Shown here in pieces: positions 46,197-57,699 of a stretch of 64,000 nucleotides of DNA. This stretch comes from Hygrocybe punicea (lineage: Eukaryota; Basidiomycota; Agaricomycetes; Agaricales; Hygrophoraceae): positions 1,674,001-1,738,000 of the forward strand of contig OY744463.1 of NCBI GenBank assembly GCA_963556145.1. Direction: 5' to 3'. Position 1 is the stretch's first letter. Every line of letters begins with the position of its first letter. A program made the translations under genes and the position numbers. The notes beneath the pieces are model-generated. The model saw nothing but the letters and a program-made list of their open reading frames with translations, was not told the origin of the DNA and did not search any database.

Positions 46197-46568
46197 GTGA
46201 CCAGGCGTTCAAAACTCCGCTTTCCATCAGACGACACCATTCTTCCCATCATTCACACAAAGACAATAGACACCCCACCCACACCATCACCACCCACACC
46301 TGTCAAAGACCAAATCATGACACCATCAATCGCTGCTGCCGTTATCGCTATCGTTATCGTATACGCATTCCTCCTCGCAACAATAATCCGAGGAGTACGA
46401 CGAATCCACGGGGTGATCGACCCCGAGATCCCCCTATCAACATTCGAGGTATTCCGACCCCCCACGATCCACAGCAACGACACGTCACACGGCAGCAGCA
46501 ACAACAACGAATCAAGCCGCCGAGGTGACGTGTCCCCTCGCGGACCCACCCATGACACATCAGGCTGA
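46197..46568 (+). CDS. Hypothetical one-pass membrane peptide
   Basis: A 123-aa frame with one strongly hydrophobic segment (residues about 43-66, IAAAVIAIVIVYAFLLATII) followed by Arg-Arg-Ile and a Ser/Asn-rich tail, as in a one-pass membrane protein. A shorter start at Met 41 (46317) would leave the hydrophobic segment N-terminal. No family recognised. Because it sits in a retroelement interior an envelope-like role is conceivable, but the sequence does not show it. Confidence 0.3.
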   Translation: MTRRSKLRFPSDDTILPIIHTKTIDTPPTPSPPTPVKDQIMTPSIAAAVIAIVIVYAFLLATIIRGVRRIHGVIDPEIPLSTFEVFRPPTIHSNDTSHGSSNNNESSRRGDVSPRGPTHDTSG

Positions 46569-46797
46569 TGCCACGTAGTTATGGAGCGTACCGGCACCGC
46601 AGTTCCGGCGATGACGAACGTAGGGTATCGCAGCAGAGCTGACGCGTCTACTCACAGGACGACTAAAAGTGAGTCGGTGCTCATACGACTCACAGAGGCT
46701 GCGGGAGGGGACGAAGGGTATAAAAGACGTCGAGCGAGAAGCACGTAGATCCCTAACTTTGACCTCTTGTATTACTCCTAACAGTTGTACTAGACGT

Positions 46798-47583
46798 TGT
46801 AAAGGCGAGGTCGGGGTGGCTGCGGAATAATAATCCTAAGCCTGTGGGGTCAGCGTAGAAGTGACTAGGAATAGTCTAACAAGCTTCAGTAAGATAATAG
46901 GATATAAAAAGTAAGAAGCCGCCGAGTAAACTACTGAATTCTATCGAGACCGATTGAAGCCGACGATGTCGGGTACGGCGGGTCGGGTGTCGGGTGACGA
47001 GAAACGTAGAGATAAAGGCGGTAGAACGACGGGGAGGGCGTCGAGGAATCCGACAAGCAATGTGTGCGATGGAATTTACTGAGAGACTAATTCTCAGAGA
47101 GAGGAAAATGGGGGAACTGGTTTCTTATTTTGAGACGGCGCTTGGGCACCGTTTTTATACTACAAAGTTCTGTACCTAGATTCGGACGAGAGTCCTCGGC
47201 CAATGAGAGGAAACAAAGGAGAATAAAAATGGGGAAGTAGAAAGAGCGTTGCGAGGCGACGATGACAGGGAAAATGGGTGGAAGATATAAAAAACCGTAA
47301 AAGATGCAAAGTACTTTACTATATCCCCATAAGGGAGACGCTAGGCGTGAATAAGGCAAGTCCGATGTCGGGATCCCAGTCTGATGAGATCTATCTTTGA
47401 TATTTGAAGTTCCGCGAGTTTAGGGGATAGACCAACCAGGTACGTGAGCGGCCGTGCTAGTCGGTATGCATCGGGTTGCGTCGGGTTGCGTCGGGTTCGA
47501 ACGTAGATTGCTAGAGACGTCGGGTTCGAGCGGATTCGCTAGATATCGATGTTACGGCCTCAGAGGGTCGAGGACCCTCTACA
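46798..47583 (-). repeat. 3' LTR of the family B Gypsy element
   Basis: 786 bp, TGTAAAGGCGAGG to GACCCTCTACA. It matches the solo LTR at 8435-9196 in reverse and the LTR at 63747. The left flank is ACGT (46794-46797); the matching flank lies beyond the window. The TATA-like element reads on the minus strand near 47150. Confidence 0.92.
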
Positions 47584-47753
47584 TCTCCTTGGGTCTTCTA
47601 ATAGAGACCATCCGTGGTCGAGAATATGGGGTCTCCGAATGCGGGTCGCGAATGTGGCCAATCACGTGAGCGGCCAAACAACAGCAAAGTAAAAAAATAA
47701 AAAAAATTCTCGTTGTTGATCCGACCTTTCCTCTACACCATCACACGTTCACA

Positions 47754-49141
47754 ATGTCCCAAGTCTACGACAACTTCCTCGCTTTCGTCGAAAGCATTGA
47801 ACCCGATGTCCGGGCGGACTACGAAGAGGCCGTCAACGCGGTCACCGTGTTTCATAGCGACGACCTTGTAACGATGGTGGACGGCAACGAGGGGATGGCC
47901 CAACAATGGTTAAGCGGCCGCAAGAAGGCGCTGGTGAGTTTCCTTATTGACTACGCGTGTCCTAAGATAGCTCATGTCGTCCCGCCAGCGTGCTTATAAT
48001 GGAATCGTCGCGGAACTCCGAGCTGGTGGTACGAGGCCAGTAACGCCACCGTTATGGGCCGACCGCCAATCGTACGCCAACGATGTCGAAGAGTGGCTGA
48101 AAGAAGCGGCGGACCGGGAGAGGCAGGAACAGGAAGAAGCCAGACGGCGGGCGGATGAAGAAACGGCTACGCGGGAAGAGGAGGCCAGATGGATGGCAGA
48201 GGCAAATGCACGAGCGGAGGCAGAGAAAAGGCGAAAGGCGGCAGAGGAAAGGCAGGAGCGGCTTAGAATAGAACAACACGAGCAGCACTGGAATCAAGAA
48301 GCGGACCGGGTTGAAAGGGACGGAGCCGCGTATCGGCGGCGGCTCAGCGAAGAACGGCGAGCTGAAGCAAACGCGGGTGAACCAAGGACTGAGTCGATTC
48401 CGGAAGGGGAAGCTGCAGTTGAGCCAGAGGAAGGCCCCGTCGACCCGGCACCAGAGACACCGGCCGATGTAGAAGACGTAGATACGCCGGGCGTAGAGAC
48501 CAGAGACTTGGCTGGTACGACGGTGAGTTCTTGTGTCGGTTCATTTGTTCTTTAGTCACTGATCCTGGTAACAGTTCACCGGGCCGTTTCCCCTACAACC
48601 CTGCACCAACTGCGTCAAGGCGCAAGAGGCGTGTCGAGGCGTCACGGGCTACGTGTGCGAACGATGCCGGAGGCTGAAGAAGAGATGTACTAACGCTACA
48701 CACCGGACGGGCGGGGGTCGGCGCAAGGTGGATACCGGAAAGGGCAAAGAGGTCGCGGCCGGCACGAGGAAGCCGTTGTCGTTCACGACAAAGCCCATCT
48801 GCAGTAGGCCTGCCCGGGCCTCAACGAGCAAACCGCGGGTCGAGGACGTGGAGTCGGTCGAGGACGATGACGAAGACGAGGAGGAGTCGGAGGAAGAGCG
48901 GCCGACGAAAAGGCTTAGGACGGCCTCGGCAGCGAACCCGTTCGTTTTGACGATGGAGAATTACGAGCAAGTGTCGGCGCAGCTAGCGGTCCTTACGGAG
49001 GAGCTGGGAGCCCTGGGCACCAACGTCAATCGTCACCTCGTCCACTTCGGTCAAGAGTTCCAGCGGCTTCGCGTCGATCTCGAACGGTCGACCTCAAGGT
49101 TGGCGATGTTGAAGCGGGATTACGAGACCGGCCGCCTGTAA
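47754..49141 (+). CDS. Zn(2)Cys(6) protein encoded antisense inside the Gypsy element
   Basis: Three exons (47754-47933, 47989-48522, 48575-49141) with GT-AG introns of 55 and 52 bp give an intact 426-aa protein. Residues about 85-180 are an Arg/Glu-rich coiled coil. A Cys cluster at residues 248-276 reads C-x2-C-x6-C-x7-C-x2-C-x6-C (CTNC, ACRG, VCERCRRLKKRC), the Gal4-type zinc-binding pattern. It is followed by a basic stretch, an acidic Glu/Asp run with PTKRLR (possible nuclear signal) and a second helical region. It is convergent with pol, 208 bp away, and lies between pol and the 3' LTR. It may bind DNA or its own LTR; that is inference. It is the only undamaged gene of the element in this window. 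Confidence 0.78.
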
Positions 49142-50224
49142 AATATATATATAAAAATAACGAGCCCATTGTATATATAAAAAAATATATCGTGTACATA
49201 AAAGACGTGTCAGCTTGTTCACCCAGCTAAGGAAAGCCGATCGGCTCCCGAAGACATAGGACTATTCGCATCATTCGTCATATCATTAGAAAACTAAGAG
49301 GAACTAAATAAAATGGGGGTATAACGTGGACAGAATATAAATGAAATGCTTAATCGTCGTCGGGTGAGGAGTCTATAGAGGGCGGGTACGTCGGATCATC
49401 AAGATCGTTTGAATCGGTATCGTCGGCATCGGGGTATTGTAAGAAGTCGTCCAACGGTATCGATATTTTTGAGCGGGCATGGTAGGGTACGACTCGGAAA
49501 GCGGCAAATCGAGATTTAGAAACCGCACCGTCGAGTTCGGCGAGTATGTAGGATCCGCCTACTGTTTTCCTGACGACAACCATGGGTCCAAAGTACCGCG
49601 GTTTTGCTTTACGATCGAGAGACATTTCGATACGTGAATTTCGGACGAGAACGAGGTTACCGGGTTCGAAGTCGTAAACTTTGATCGTGTTGGCGTATTT
49701 CTGCTCGAATTGCCGGGCGGACGCGAGCCGAGATTTGGTAAGCTTTTCTTTGACCCGATCGAGGTCGGCTTCTCGTTTACGAAGTTGTCAGGCGCGGATG
49801 ACTATGAGGTCGGTCGTAGACATCGTATCTTGCGTCGGAACCATGTACGTAGCTTCGGCAAAATCGAATGGAAAAAGCGGTTCTACTCCGTGTGCGATGT
49901 AGTAGGACGAGTATCCGAGGCTTTTGTGTGTCGTGACCCGTTCGGCCCAAAATACGGAGTGGGTTACGGTGTGCCATTTCTTTTCATCTCCGTCACAACT
50001 TTTCATAATGGCCTCCCGGACATCTAGGTGGCGACGCTCAACGGGTCCGTTCACTTGTGAGTTATAGGGCGAAATGCGGATGTGGCGGATACCATAGCAG
50101 GAGGCGAGATAGTCGAGCGCTTCTACGAACGGCTTGCCGTTGTCGGTGACGATTTCTTCGAGAGCGCCCCAACGGCATAAGATGTCTTCGAACAAGAACG
50201 TGCCGATGGTGGAGCCGGTCTCGC

Positions 50225-50408
50225 TGTAGAGACATCTATATCTCTGGGTACGTATTCACTCATTTTACTATATTCTCTATTTGTTCTATTATTTGTATGT
50301 AGTGGCTGTTGTAAATAGTCACAAACAAGTTGAGTTTTGGGTTTTGACCCCAGTGACAATGATCTCGCACACCCCGAATCCGCGCCTACCCAGGCCGCGT
50401 TCACCACA
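50225..50408. mobile_element. Short LTR-like insertion (184 bp) in the integrase region
   Basis: TGTAGAGACATC to TTCACCACA orientation gives TG...CA ends. A 4-bp duplication TCGC flanks it (50221-50224 and 50409-50412). Removing it with one TCGC restores the integrase codons LRR-ETGSTIGTF. Its size and ends suit a very small LTR (TRIM-like or solo). No other copy is in the window. Confidence 0.75.
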
Positions 50409-52379
50409 TCGCGGCGTAACATGCGGAACTCAGGGTAGGCGGACAGGGAGCAACGGGCTTGGACGATGTATCGATAGCCGCCGGATCATGGCATAAACAT
50501 TGTGTCGACATACGCTTTACGAAATAGCGAGGCTGGTGTAGCGACGGTGGGCGGAATGTGATGATAATGCATTTGCCGTACTTGGCACTGATGGCAAGAC
50601 TGGACATACCACTTAACGTCATGGTCGAGGTGCGGCCACCAGAAACGATCGAGTAGCCGAGTGCGGACGGAGAATATACCTTTGTGGCCGAGAGAGTCGT
50701 GAGCGTCTTTGAGTAACTGAAGCCGGCGGTCGGGCGGTATGACGAGTTTGTGTTTTCCGTGACGGTCTTTGCGCCAAAGCTTGTTATCGGTGACGAAGAA
50801 TTCAAGGGCGTATCGTAGGAACAGACGGTATTCTTCGTCCGTGAAGTTCGCGGGTCGGGTTAGATCTCGTAACCAAGTCTCGACGAGGGCAAGACGAGCG
50901 TCGGCCGCGCGGGCTTTATCGGATCGCGGTATGTCAGATACGGCTTCCTGATTTGTGTAGACGAGGACGGCAGGTAATTCTTGGAGTTGGTTGGCTGTGG
51001 CACGGCAGTGGCCGCATACGGCAATCGGCTTAGATGGTATGGGGACGGGTCGGTAGTTGACGACTTCCATAAAGAAACCGTAGGAGTGGTCGAGCCAATC
51101 GTCGGAATCGTTGATCTCCTCGGGGTCTTCTGCAGCACGGGGACGTCGGGAGAGTCCGTCGGGTGCACCGTGTGCGGAAGCGGGTATGTGAACGAGTCTA
51201 AAGTCAAATAAGAGCACGCCGGCTATCCATCGGTTGATCGTTGCATTGGGCTGAATGTCGGGGTTGTTGAGCATCCCTTTTATGTACTTCGCGTCGACTT
51301 CAACGGTGAGGTTGCAGACGCCGATAATGAAAATCCGATAGGCGCGGAGGGCCCTGAAGAGGCCGTAGAGTTCGAGCTTGGACTGGGAGTATCGGGCTTC
51401 GCGTTCGTTCCACGATATTGAACCAAAGCGATTCGGATAGCGCTTTCCGTCGGCGCGGATTTGCATAAGAACGAAACCGACTCCAAGAACGGATGAATCG
51501 ACGGCGAGAATCACTTCCCATTCACGCGTGTAGTCGATAGCGCGCAGCGCTGGCGACGTAATGACGGCGTTTTTGAGGTAGTCGACGGCGGTCTCTTCTT
51601 CTTCACCAAATTCGAAGGGTATACCTTTGCGGGTAAGACGGACGAGGGGTCGGGAGTGGAGCGAGAAGTCCTTGATAAAAATACGCAAGACGCCGCAGAT
51701 GCCGAGAAAGGCGCGAACTTCGGTGAGGTTGGTCGGCAGTGGCCAATCGCGAATCTTCTGTACTTTGGAGTCGTCGGCTACTCTTCCTTCGTATGTGCAT
51801 CGGTGGCCAACAACGATGACTGAGGGTCGACACAACTCGAGTTTTTTGCCGTTGAAGGTACCGCCAACATAGCGGAAACGCTGGATGACGCGGTTGACAC
51901 CTTGGAAGTGCTCCCAAATGAAACGTCGAATTGCCGGGTTCTCGGGTATAGTTTCGTAGGTACCGTCGGGTTGCTCGTAGCGGGTTGGAGGCCCTTTGAC
52001 GGGAATATCGTCCATATACGGAACGGCAAGATGAGGGATTTCGTCACGGAGGATGTACGTAGAGTCACTGTGTAGGATCTGCGGGGAATTTGTGTATCCC
52101 ATAGCAATCCACGTAAGTCGAAGCGTTCCGAGTGGAGACTGAAAGGTCCAGTAGACCCAGTCGTTTTGGTTAACCCAATCGCAGATATAGTTGCAAAAGG
52201 TAGGTACACATAGCGCAGTTGCTTGCTGGGGGGGTAGGTTAACCCAAGAGACAGCTCTTGCTGGGGAAATGTGGGGTGGTAGGTTGACCCAGGTACAGCT
52301 CTTGCTGGTCAAGGGTGGCAGGGTGGGTCAACCCAGTGTCAGCTCTGCCATGGGGTAGGTTAACCCAGGACAGCTATTC

Positions 52380-54210
52380 TGGGAAGGTTGGGTTGACCCA
52401 GGTCCAGCTGTGCAAGCAACGTGGGTTGACCTGGGTTGACCGTGGACCAGCTCTTGCTGCAGGCTTGGGTTGACCTGGGTCCAGCTGTTGCTGCAGCACT
52501 GGGTTGACCCAGGCCCAGCACTTCCTGCAGGGTGGGGTGGCTGGGGTCCAGGTATTGCTGCAGCACCGGGTTTACCAGGGTTCAGCTATTGCTGCAGCAC
52601 TGGGTTGACCGGGGTCCAGATATTGCTGTGGCACCAGGTTGACCCAGATCCAGCACTTGCTGCAGGGCTTGGGTTGACCTGGGTCCAGCTATTGCTGCAG
52701 CACTGGGTTGATCTGGTTCCAGCACTTGCTTTGGGGCTTGGGTTGACCCGGGTCCAGCTCTCCCTACAGGCTTGGGTTGACCGGGGTCCAGCTATTGCTG
52801 CAGCACTGGGTTGACCAGGGTTCAGGTATTGCTGCAGCACTGGGTTGACCGGGGTCCAGCTATTGCTGCAGGACCGGGTTGACCTGGGTCCAGCACTTGC
52901 TGCGGGGCTTGGGTTGACCCAGGTCCAGCTCTTCCTGCAGGCTTGGGTTGACCTGAGTCCAGCTATTGCTGCAGCACTGGGTTGACCGGGGTCCAGATAT
53001 TGCTGCAGCACTGGGTTGACCCAGATCCAGCACTCGCTGCAGGGCTGGGGTTGACTGGGGTCTAGATATTGCTGCAGCACTGGGTTGACCTTGGTCCAGC
53101 ACTTGCTGCAGCACTGGGTTGACCGGGGTCCAGCACTTGCTGCAGCACTGGGTTGACCAGGGTTCAGCTATTGCTGCAGCACCAGGTTGACTGGGGTCCA
53201 GCACTTGCTGCAGGGGTTGGGTTGACCCAGGTCTGGCTCTTCCTGCAGGCTTGGGTTGACCTGGGTCCAGGTATTGCTGCAGCACTGGGTTGACCGGGGT
53301 CCAGATATTGCTGCAACACCGGGTTGACCTGGATCCAGCACTCGCTGCAGGGCTGGGGTTGACCCAGGTCCAGCTCTTCCTGCAGGCTTGGGTTGACCTG
53401 GGTCCAGCTATTGCTGCAGCACCAGGTTGACCGGGGTCCAGATATTGCTGCAGCACCGGGTTGACCTGGGTCCAGATATTGCTGCAGCACTGGGTTGACC
53501 TGGGTCCAGCACTTGCTGCAGCACTGGGTTGACCTGGGTCCAGCACTTGCTGCAGCACTGGGTTGACCAGGGTCCAGCACTTGCTGCAGCACAGGGTTGA
53601 CCTGGGTCCAGCTATTGCTGCAGCACCAGGTTGACCGGGGTCCAGATATTGCTGCAGCACTGGGTTGACCTGGGTCCAGCACTTGCTGCAGCACAGGGTT
53701 GACCTGGGTCCAGCTATTGCTGCAGCACCGGGTTGACCGGGGTCCAGATATTGCTGCAGCACTGGGTTGACCCAGATCCAGCACTCGCTGCCGGGCTGGG
53801 GTTGACCAGGGTCTAGATATTGCTGCAGCACCAGGTTGACCGGGGTCCAGCACTTGCTGCGGGGCTTGGGTTGACCCAGGTCCCACTCTTCCTGCAGGCT
53901 TGGGTTGACCGGGCTCCAGCTATTGCTGCAGCACTGGGTTGACCTGGGTCCAGCACTTGCTGCAGGGCTTGTGTTGACCAGGGTCCAGCTCTTGCTGCAG
54001 CACTTTGTTGACCGACATCCAGCACTCACTGTAGGGTAGGTTGATTGGGGTCCAGCCTGTCCTGTAGCATTGCATTGACCCCAGACCCACCCATGTCGCA
54101 GGTTTGGATTCATGAGGGTCTGGCCATTGCTCCAGCATTGGGTTGACATGGCCCTGCTCTTGCTGCAGAATAAGGTTGACCCTGGCCCAGCTCTCACTGC
54201 AGGATTAGGT
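52380..54210. repeat. 34-bp satellite array, left arm
   Basis: Roughly fifty imperfect copies of a 34-bp unit of the form CCAGCACTTGCTGCAGCACT GGGTTGACCTGGGT. Each unit has the palindromic core TGCTGCAGCA. Because 34 is not a multiple of three and the minus strand lacks stops, all three minus frames stay open (longest 445 aa). I regard these as by-products of the repeat. Confidence 0.9.
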
Positions 54211-54659
54211 TAACCAGGATCCCGCTTTTGCTTTGACACGGGCTCAGCCACATCCCACTCTGCCTGCATGTATTTAATGTTGACAACATTGCCAGAGCTC
54301 ACAACAACTCAAGCCAATATTTATTCAGAAAATGCAATATCCGGTAAAGAAAATGTCTCAGTTTCTTCAAATGTAATATAATTTCAATTGCAATAATTCA
54401 AAGCACAGATAATACCAAAATTACAACATTCTTATTTTGAAAATGCACAATCTCTCACTCTTAGCTTTATCTCTCACATGAGCTACTTATTCCCAAACAA
54501 ACTTTATATATATAACAACCAGAAATTACCCCACTTGGAATTTTGTGCCTTTTTTATTTAATATTACTCAAATCTCAATTGGAATCAGTACACAAACACT
54601 CACTATTACTTAGAATGGACATATCAAATTTATTATTATTTTATCCAAATACACAATTA

Positions 54660-57250
54660 AATAATAAAGGGGTTGGGGGGGAGGAAGGTAGGTGTGAGTG
54701 GGACTGGGACTGGGACTGGGACTGGGACTGGAAGTGGGTGTGGGTGTGGGTGTGGGTATGGGTATGGGTGTGGGTGTGGGAGAACGGAGTGGGAGTGGGA
54801 GTGGGAGAAGGGAGGGTGAAGGGCAGGATGGAAGGGAGGAGGGAGGGGCAGCAGGGAGTGGGAGTGGGAGAGGCAGAGGAAGAGGGAGGAGACGAGGGCG
54901 GAGGGGTGGGATGTACATACCTGTTGTGTTCCCGTTGCCCTCGTCGTCTTCGTCTACGTCTCCGCCGTCCTCGTCCCCGTCGTCCCCGTCCCCGCCGTTC
55001 TGGTCCCTGTCGTTCCCGTTCCCGTCGTTCCTCTCGTTGTCGTCATCGTTCTCGTTGTCGTCGTCATCCCCCGTAGTCCTCGTCGTCCGCTGGATCGTCG
55101 TCGTCGTCTCCGTCGTCCTGTCGTCTCTTCGCTGGCCGTCTCCGTCCCCGTCGTCTTCCCTGGCTGGCCGTCTGTGCCCTCATCGCCTCTGTCCTCGTCG
55201 TTGCCTGCCATCCGCCGTTTCGGCCCTTCAGTTTGGCGTTGACGTGACGTGGCGCGGGCAAGCGTGTTGCGGTCCATTCCCGGCACGGCAATGAGAAAGT
55301 TCTACATAAAAACAACAATATTAGCTAGCATAGTAATGGATAATAAATTTGAGAAATCTACTTACCTTCTACTTGATTTTGCTGCTGCTGTTTTCATGGA
55401 CGCATCGTGGAGTACGCGACGAATCGCCGACGATTGAACGCACGCCGGAGGTTGCCGATTGCCCAAACGGGTGCGAGTTGCCTTATATGTAAGCATGATC
55501 TGACTTTTCTCAATGTTATTGCATAGAGCACAACAACTTTGTAACACATTTAAGACCATGAGGGGATAGAAGTAGCCTATAACTACATCCTCCCCAAATT
55601 TTGTATTTTATTATGGCCTACATAGAGAGATATTTATGATTCATTGATACCTCCCTGCCAATTTCAGACCCTTAAAGTGCAACTTTACCAATATTGCTCT
55701 GAAAAATATGAAAATAATTGTGAAACTACTATGTAAAGTATCTATTGTATTGATGATCAGTGCCTGGCACTTGGTGGTCCCAGAAATCTGTTGTAGCCAA
55801 GAAATGAAAGGTTCAGAGTAAAGCTGAAGTTTGGACTCGGTTGATGGGTCAGCCACAATGCACAATTCTGTGCATTTGCTTGGCTGCAACAAAGGTCCTG
55901 GTCCACCAACAATCAGGCACTTATGTGTACCACAATGAGTACTTCTTCAAGTACTCCTTAGATTAATTTCAGATTTTTAAGACAAAGTTAGATCATTAAG
56001 GGTCCAATTCTGGCAGAGGAATGGAATAAATGGTGAATAGCTCTTTACGCAGGGCCGAATAAAATACAAAATTTGACATGAGGGTAGGTATACTATATTT
56101 ACATCTTTTGAGCATCTGGCTTTGGGTATGCATGCATTGTTGTGCATGCCAGAAGATTCAAAAGCTTCAGCCACACATCCATGTTTGGCAACTCGAACCC
56201 GTTTGGGAAATCGGCAACTGCCGGTTGGCTTTCACGCGACTTCAAACGACTCGTTTTCAACAACGCGTCAACAACAGGAACGCGTCAACAACAGGAAACG
56301 GGTGCAGAAGAGCACCCAAGGTAATGTCTTTTTTGAATTTTTTGTGAGTTGTATGCTAATGTTTATAATGATTGCAGCTACACCCACGACAAACACAGGC
56401 GAACCCAACACCAGCCCAGAAAACAACGCCACGGCCACCCCAGCAAACAGAACGGATGCCGATGAAAACGGCCACGGAAACGAGGCCGCGAGGCCGGGTA
56501 CGAGGATGCGCCAACGACCGAGACAGACGTCCGAGACAACCACAGCGGCAACGACGAGGACAGAGACGACGAGGGCAGAGACGGCCAGCCAGGGGACGAC
56601 GACGGGACGGAGACGGCCAGCGAGAGGACAACAGGACGACGGAGAGGACAGGACGAGGGAGACGACGACGACGATCCAGCGGACGACGAGGACTACGGGG
56701 GATGACGACGACAACGAGGACGATGACGACGACGAGGGGAACGACGGGAACGGGAACGACAGGGACCGGAACGCGGAGACGGGGACGATGGGGACGGGGA
56801 CGACGGGGACGGGGACGGCGGGGACGGGGACGACGGAGACGTAGACGAAGACGACGAGGACGAGGGGAACGCAACGGGTACGTACATCCCACTCTCCGCC
56901 CACTCCTCCTCCCTCTCCTCCTCCCTCTCCTCCTCCCTCTCCCTCTCCCTCTCCCTCTCCCTCTCCCTCTCCCTGCTGCCCTTGCCTCCTGCCTTCCCAC
57001 CTTCCCACTTCTCCCACTCCCACTCCCTTCTCCCACTCCCACCTTCCTCCACTCCCACTCCCACCTTCCTCCCACTCCACACCCACCTTCCTCCCACTCC
57101 ACACCCACCTTCCTCCCACTCCACACCCACCTTCCTCCCACTCCACACCCACCTTCCTCCCACACCCACACCCACCTTCCTCCCACACCCACACCCTTCC
57201 TCCCAGTCCACACCCACCTTCCTCTCACCTGCCTCCTGCCCTTTACTATT
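54660..57250. other. Central part of the giant palindrome, no clear gene
   Basis: 54690-54910 and 56890-57235 are G-rich / C-rich simple repeats. Next inside, 55286-54954 (minus) and 56372-56880 (plus) are mirror-image frames rich in Thr, Gly, Arg and Asp, with a shared RRRRRSSGRRGLRGMTTTTR stretch. They may be the diverged coding end of the element but show no domain. 55290-56380 is AT-rich, pairs with itself around 55840 and contains no gene that I recognise. Confidence 0.5.
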
Positions 57251-57699
57251 TAATTATGTATTTTAATAATCATTAAATGTATGTGTCTATTTTAAGTAAT
57301 AGTAAGGTTATATATATTGATTCCAATAGAGAATTGAGCAATATTAAATAGAAAAGCACAATATTCCAAGTGGGGTAATTTCTGGTTTTGCCATAGATTG
57401 GCATTGGGGATAAGTAGCTCCTGTAATGGCTGATGGCTGATAGTAAAAGTAAGATATTGTGCAGTGTCAAAATAATGATTGTGTAATTTTGCTATTCCCT
57501 GTGCTGTTAATAATTGCATTCAAATTATATTACATCGTACATTTATGTGAAGTACAGATTGAAACATTTTGATTACTTTATATATATGGCAGGTTCTGAA
57601 TAAATATTGGTTTGAGCTGTTGTGAGCTCTGTCAATGTTGTCAACATTAAATACATGCAGGCAGAGTGGGATGTGGCTGGGCCCATGTCAAAGCAAAAG

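Larger units (their letters stand above)
44510..46797. other. Interior fragment of the family A Gypsy element, mostly unrecognised
   Basis: It begins with the primer-binding-type sequence TCTGGAGCCCACCGCGAGGA and ends where the next Gypsy element starts (46798). No typical gag or pol is visible on the plus strand. Two candidates are listed separately: a zinc-knuckle frame on the minus strand and a one-pass membrane peptide on the plus strand. A TATA-like GGGTATAAAAGACG lies near 46717. The rest of the element may continue beyond the window, past the inserted element. Confidence 0.45.

Noticed and set aside
49141..49200. TATATA-rich stretch as promoter
   Set aside because: It lies between the ends of two convergent genes and is more likely 3' flank sequence.
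52380..54197. 445-aa and 240-aa repeat proteins on the minus strand
   Set aside because: They are read from the 34-bp satellite in all three frames, with mirror copies in the other arm. No start context or domain.
54610..55318. Arg- and Gly-rich proteins in the palindrome arms
   Set aside because: Simple-sequence composition; mirrored frames across the dyad argue against a real gene, though I left the region described.
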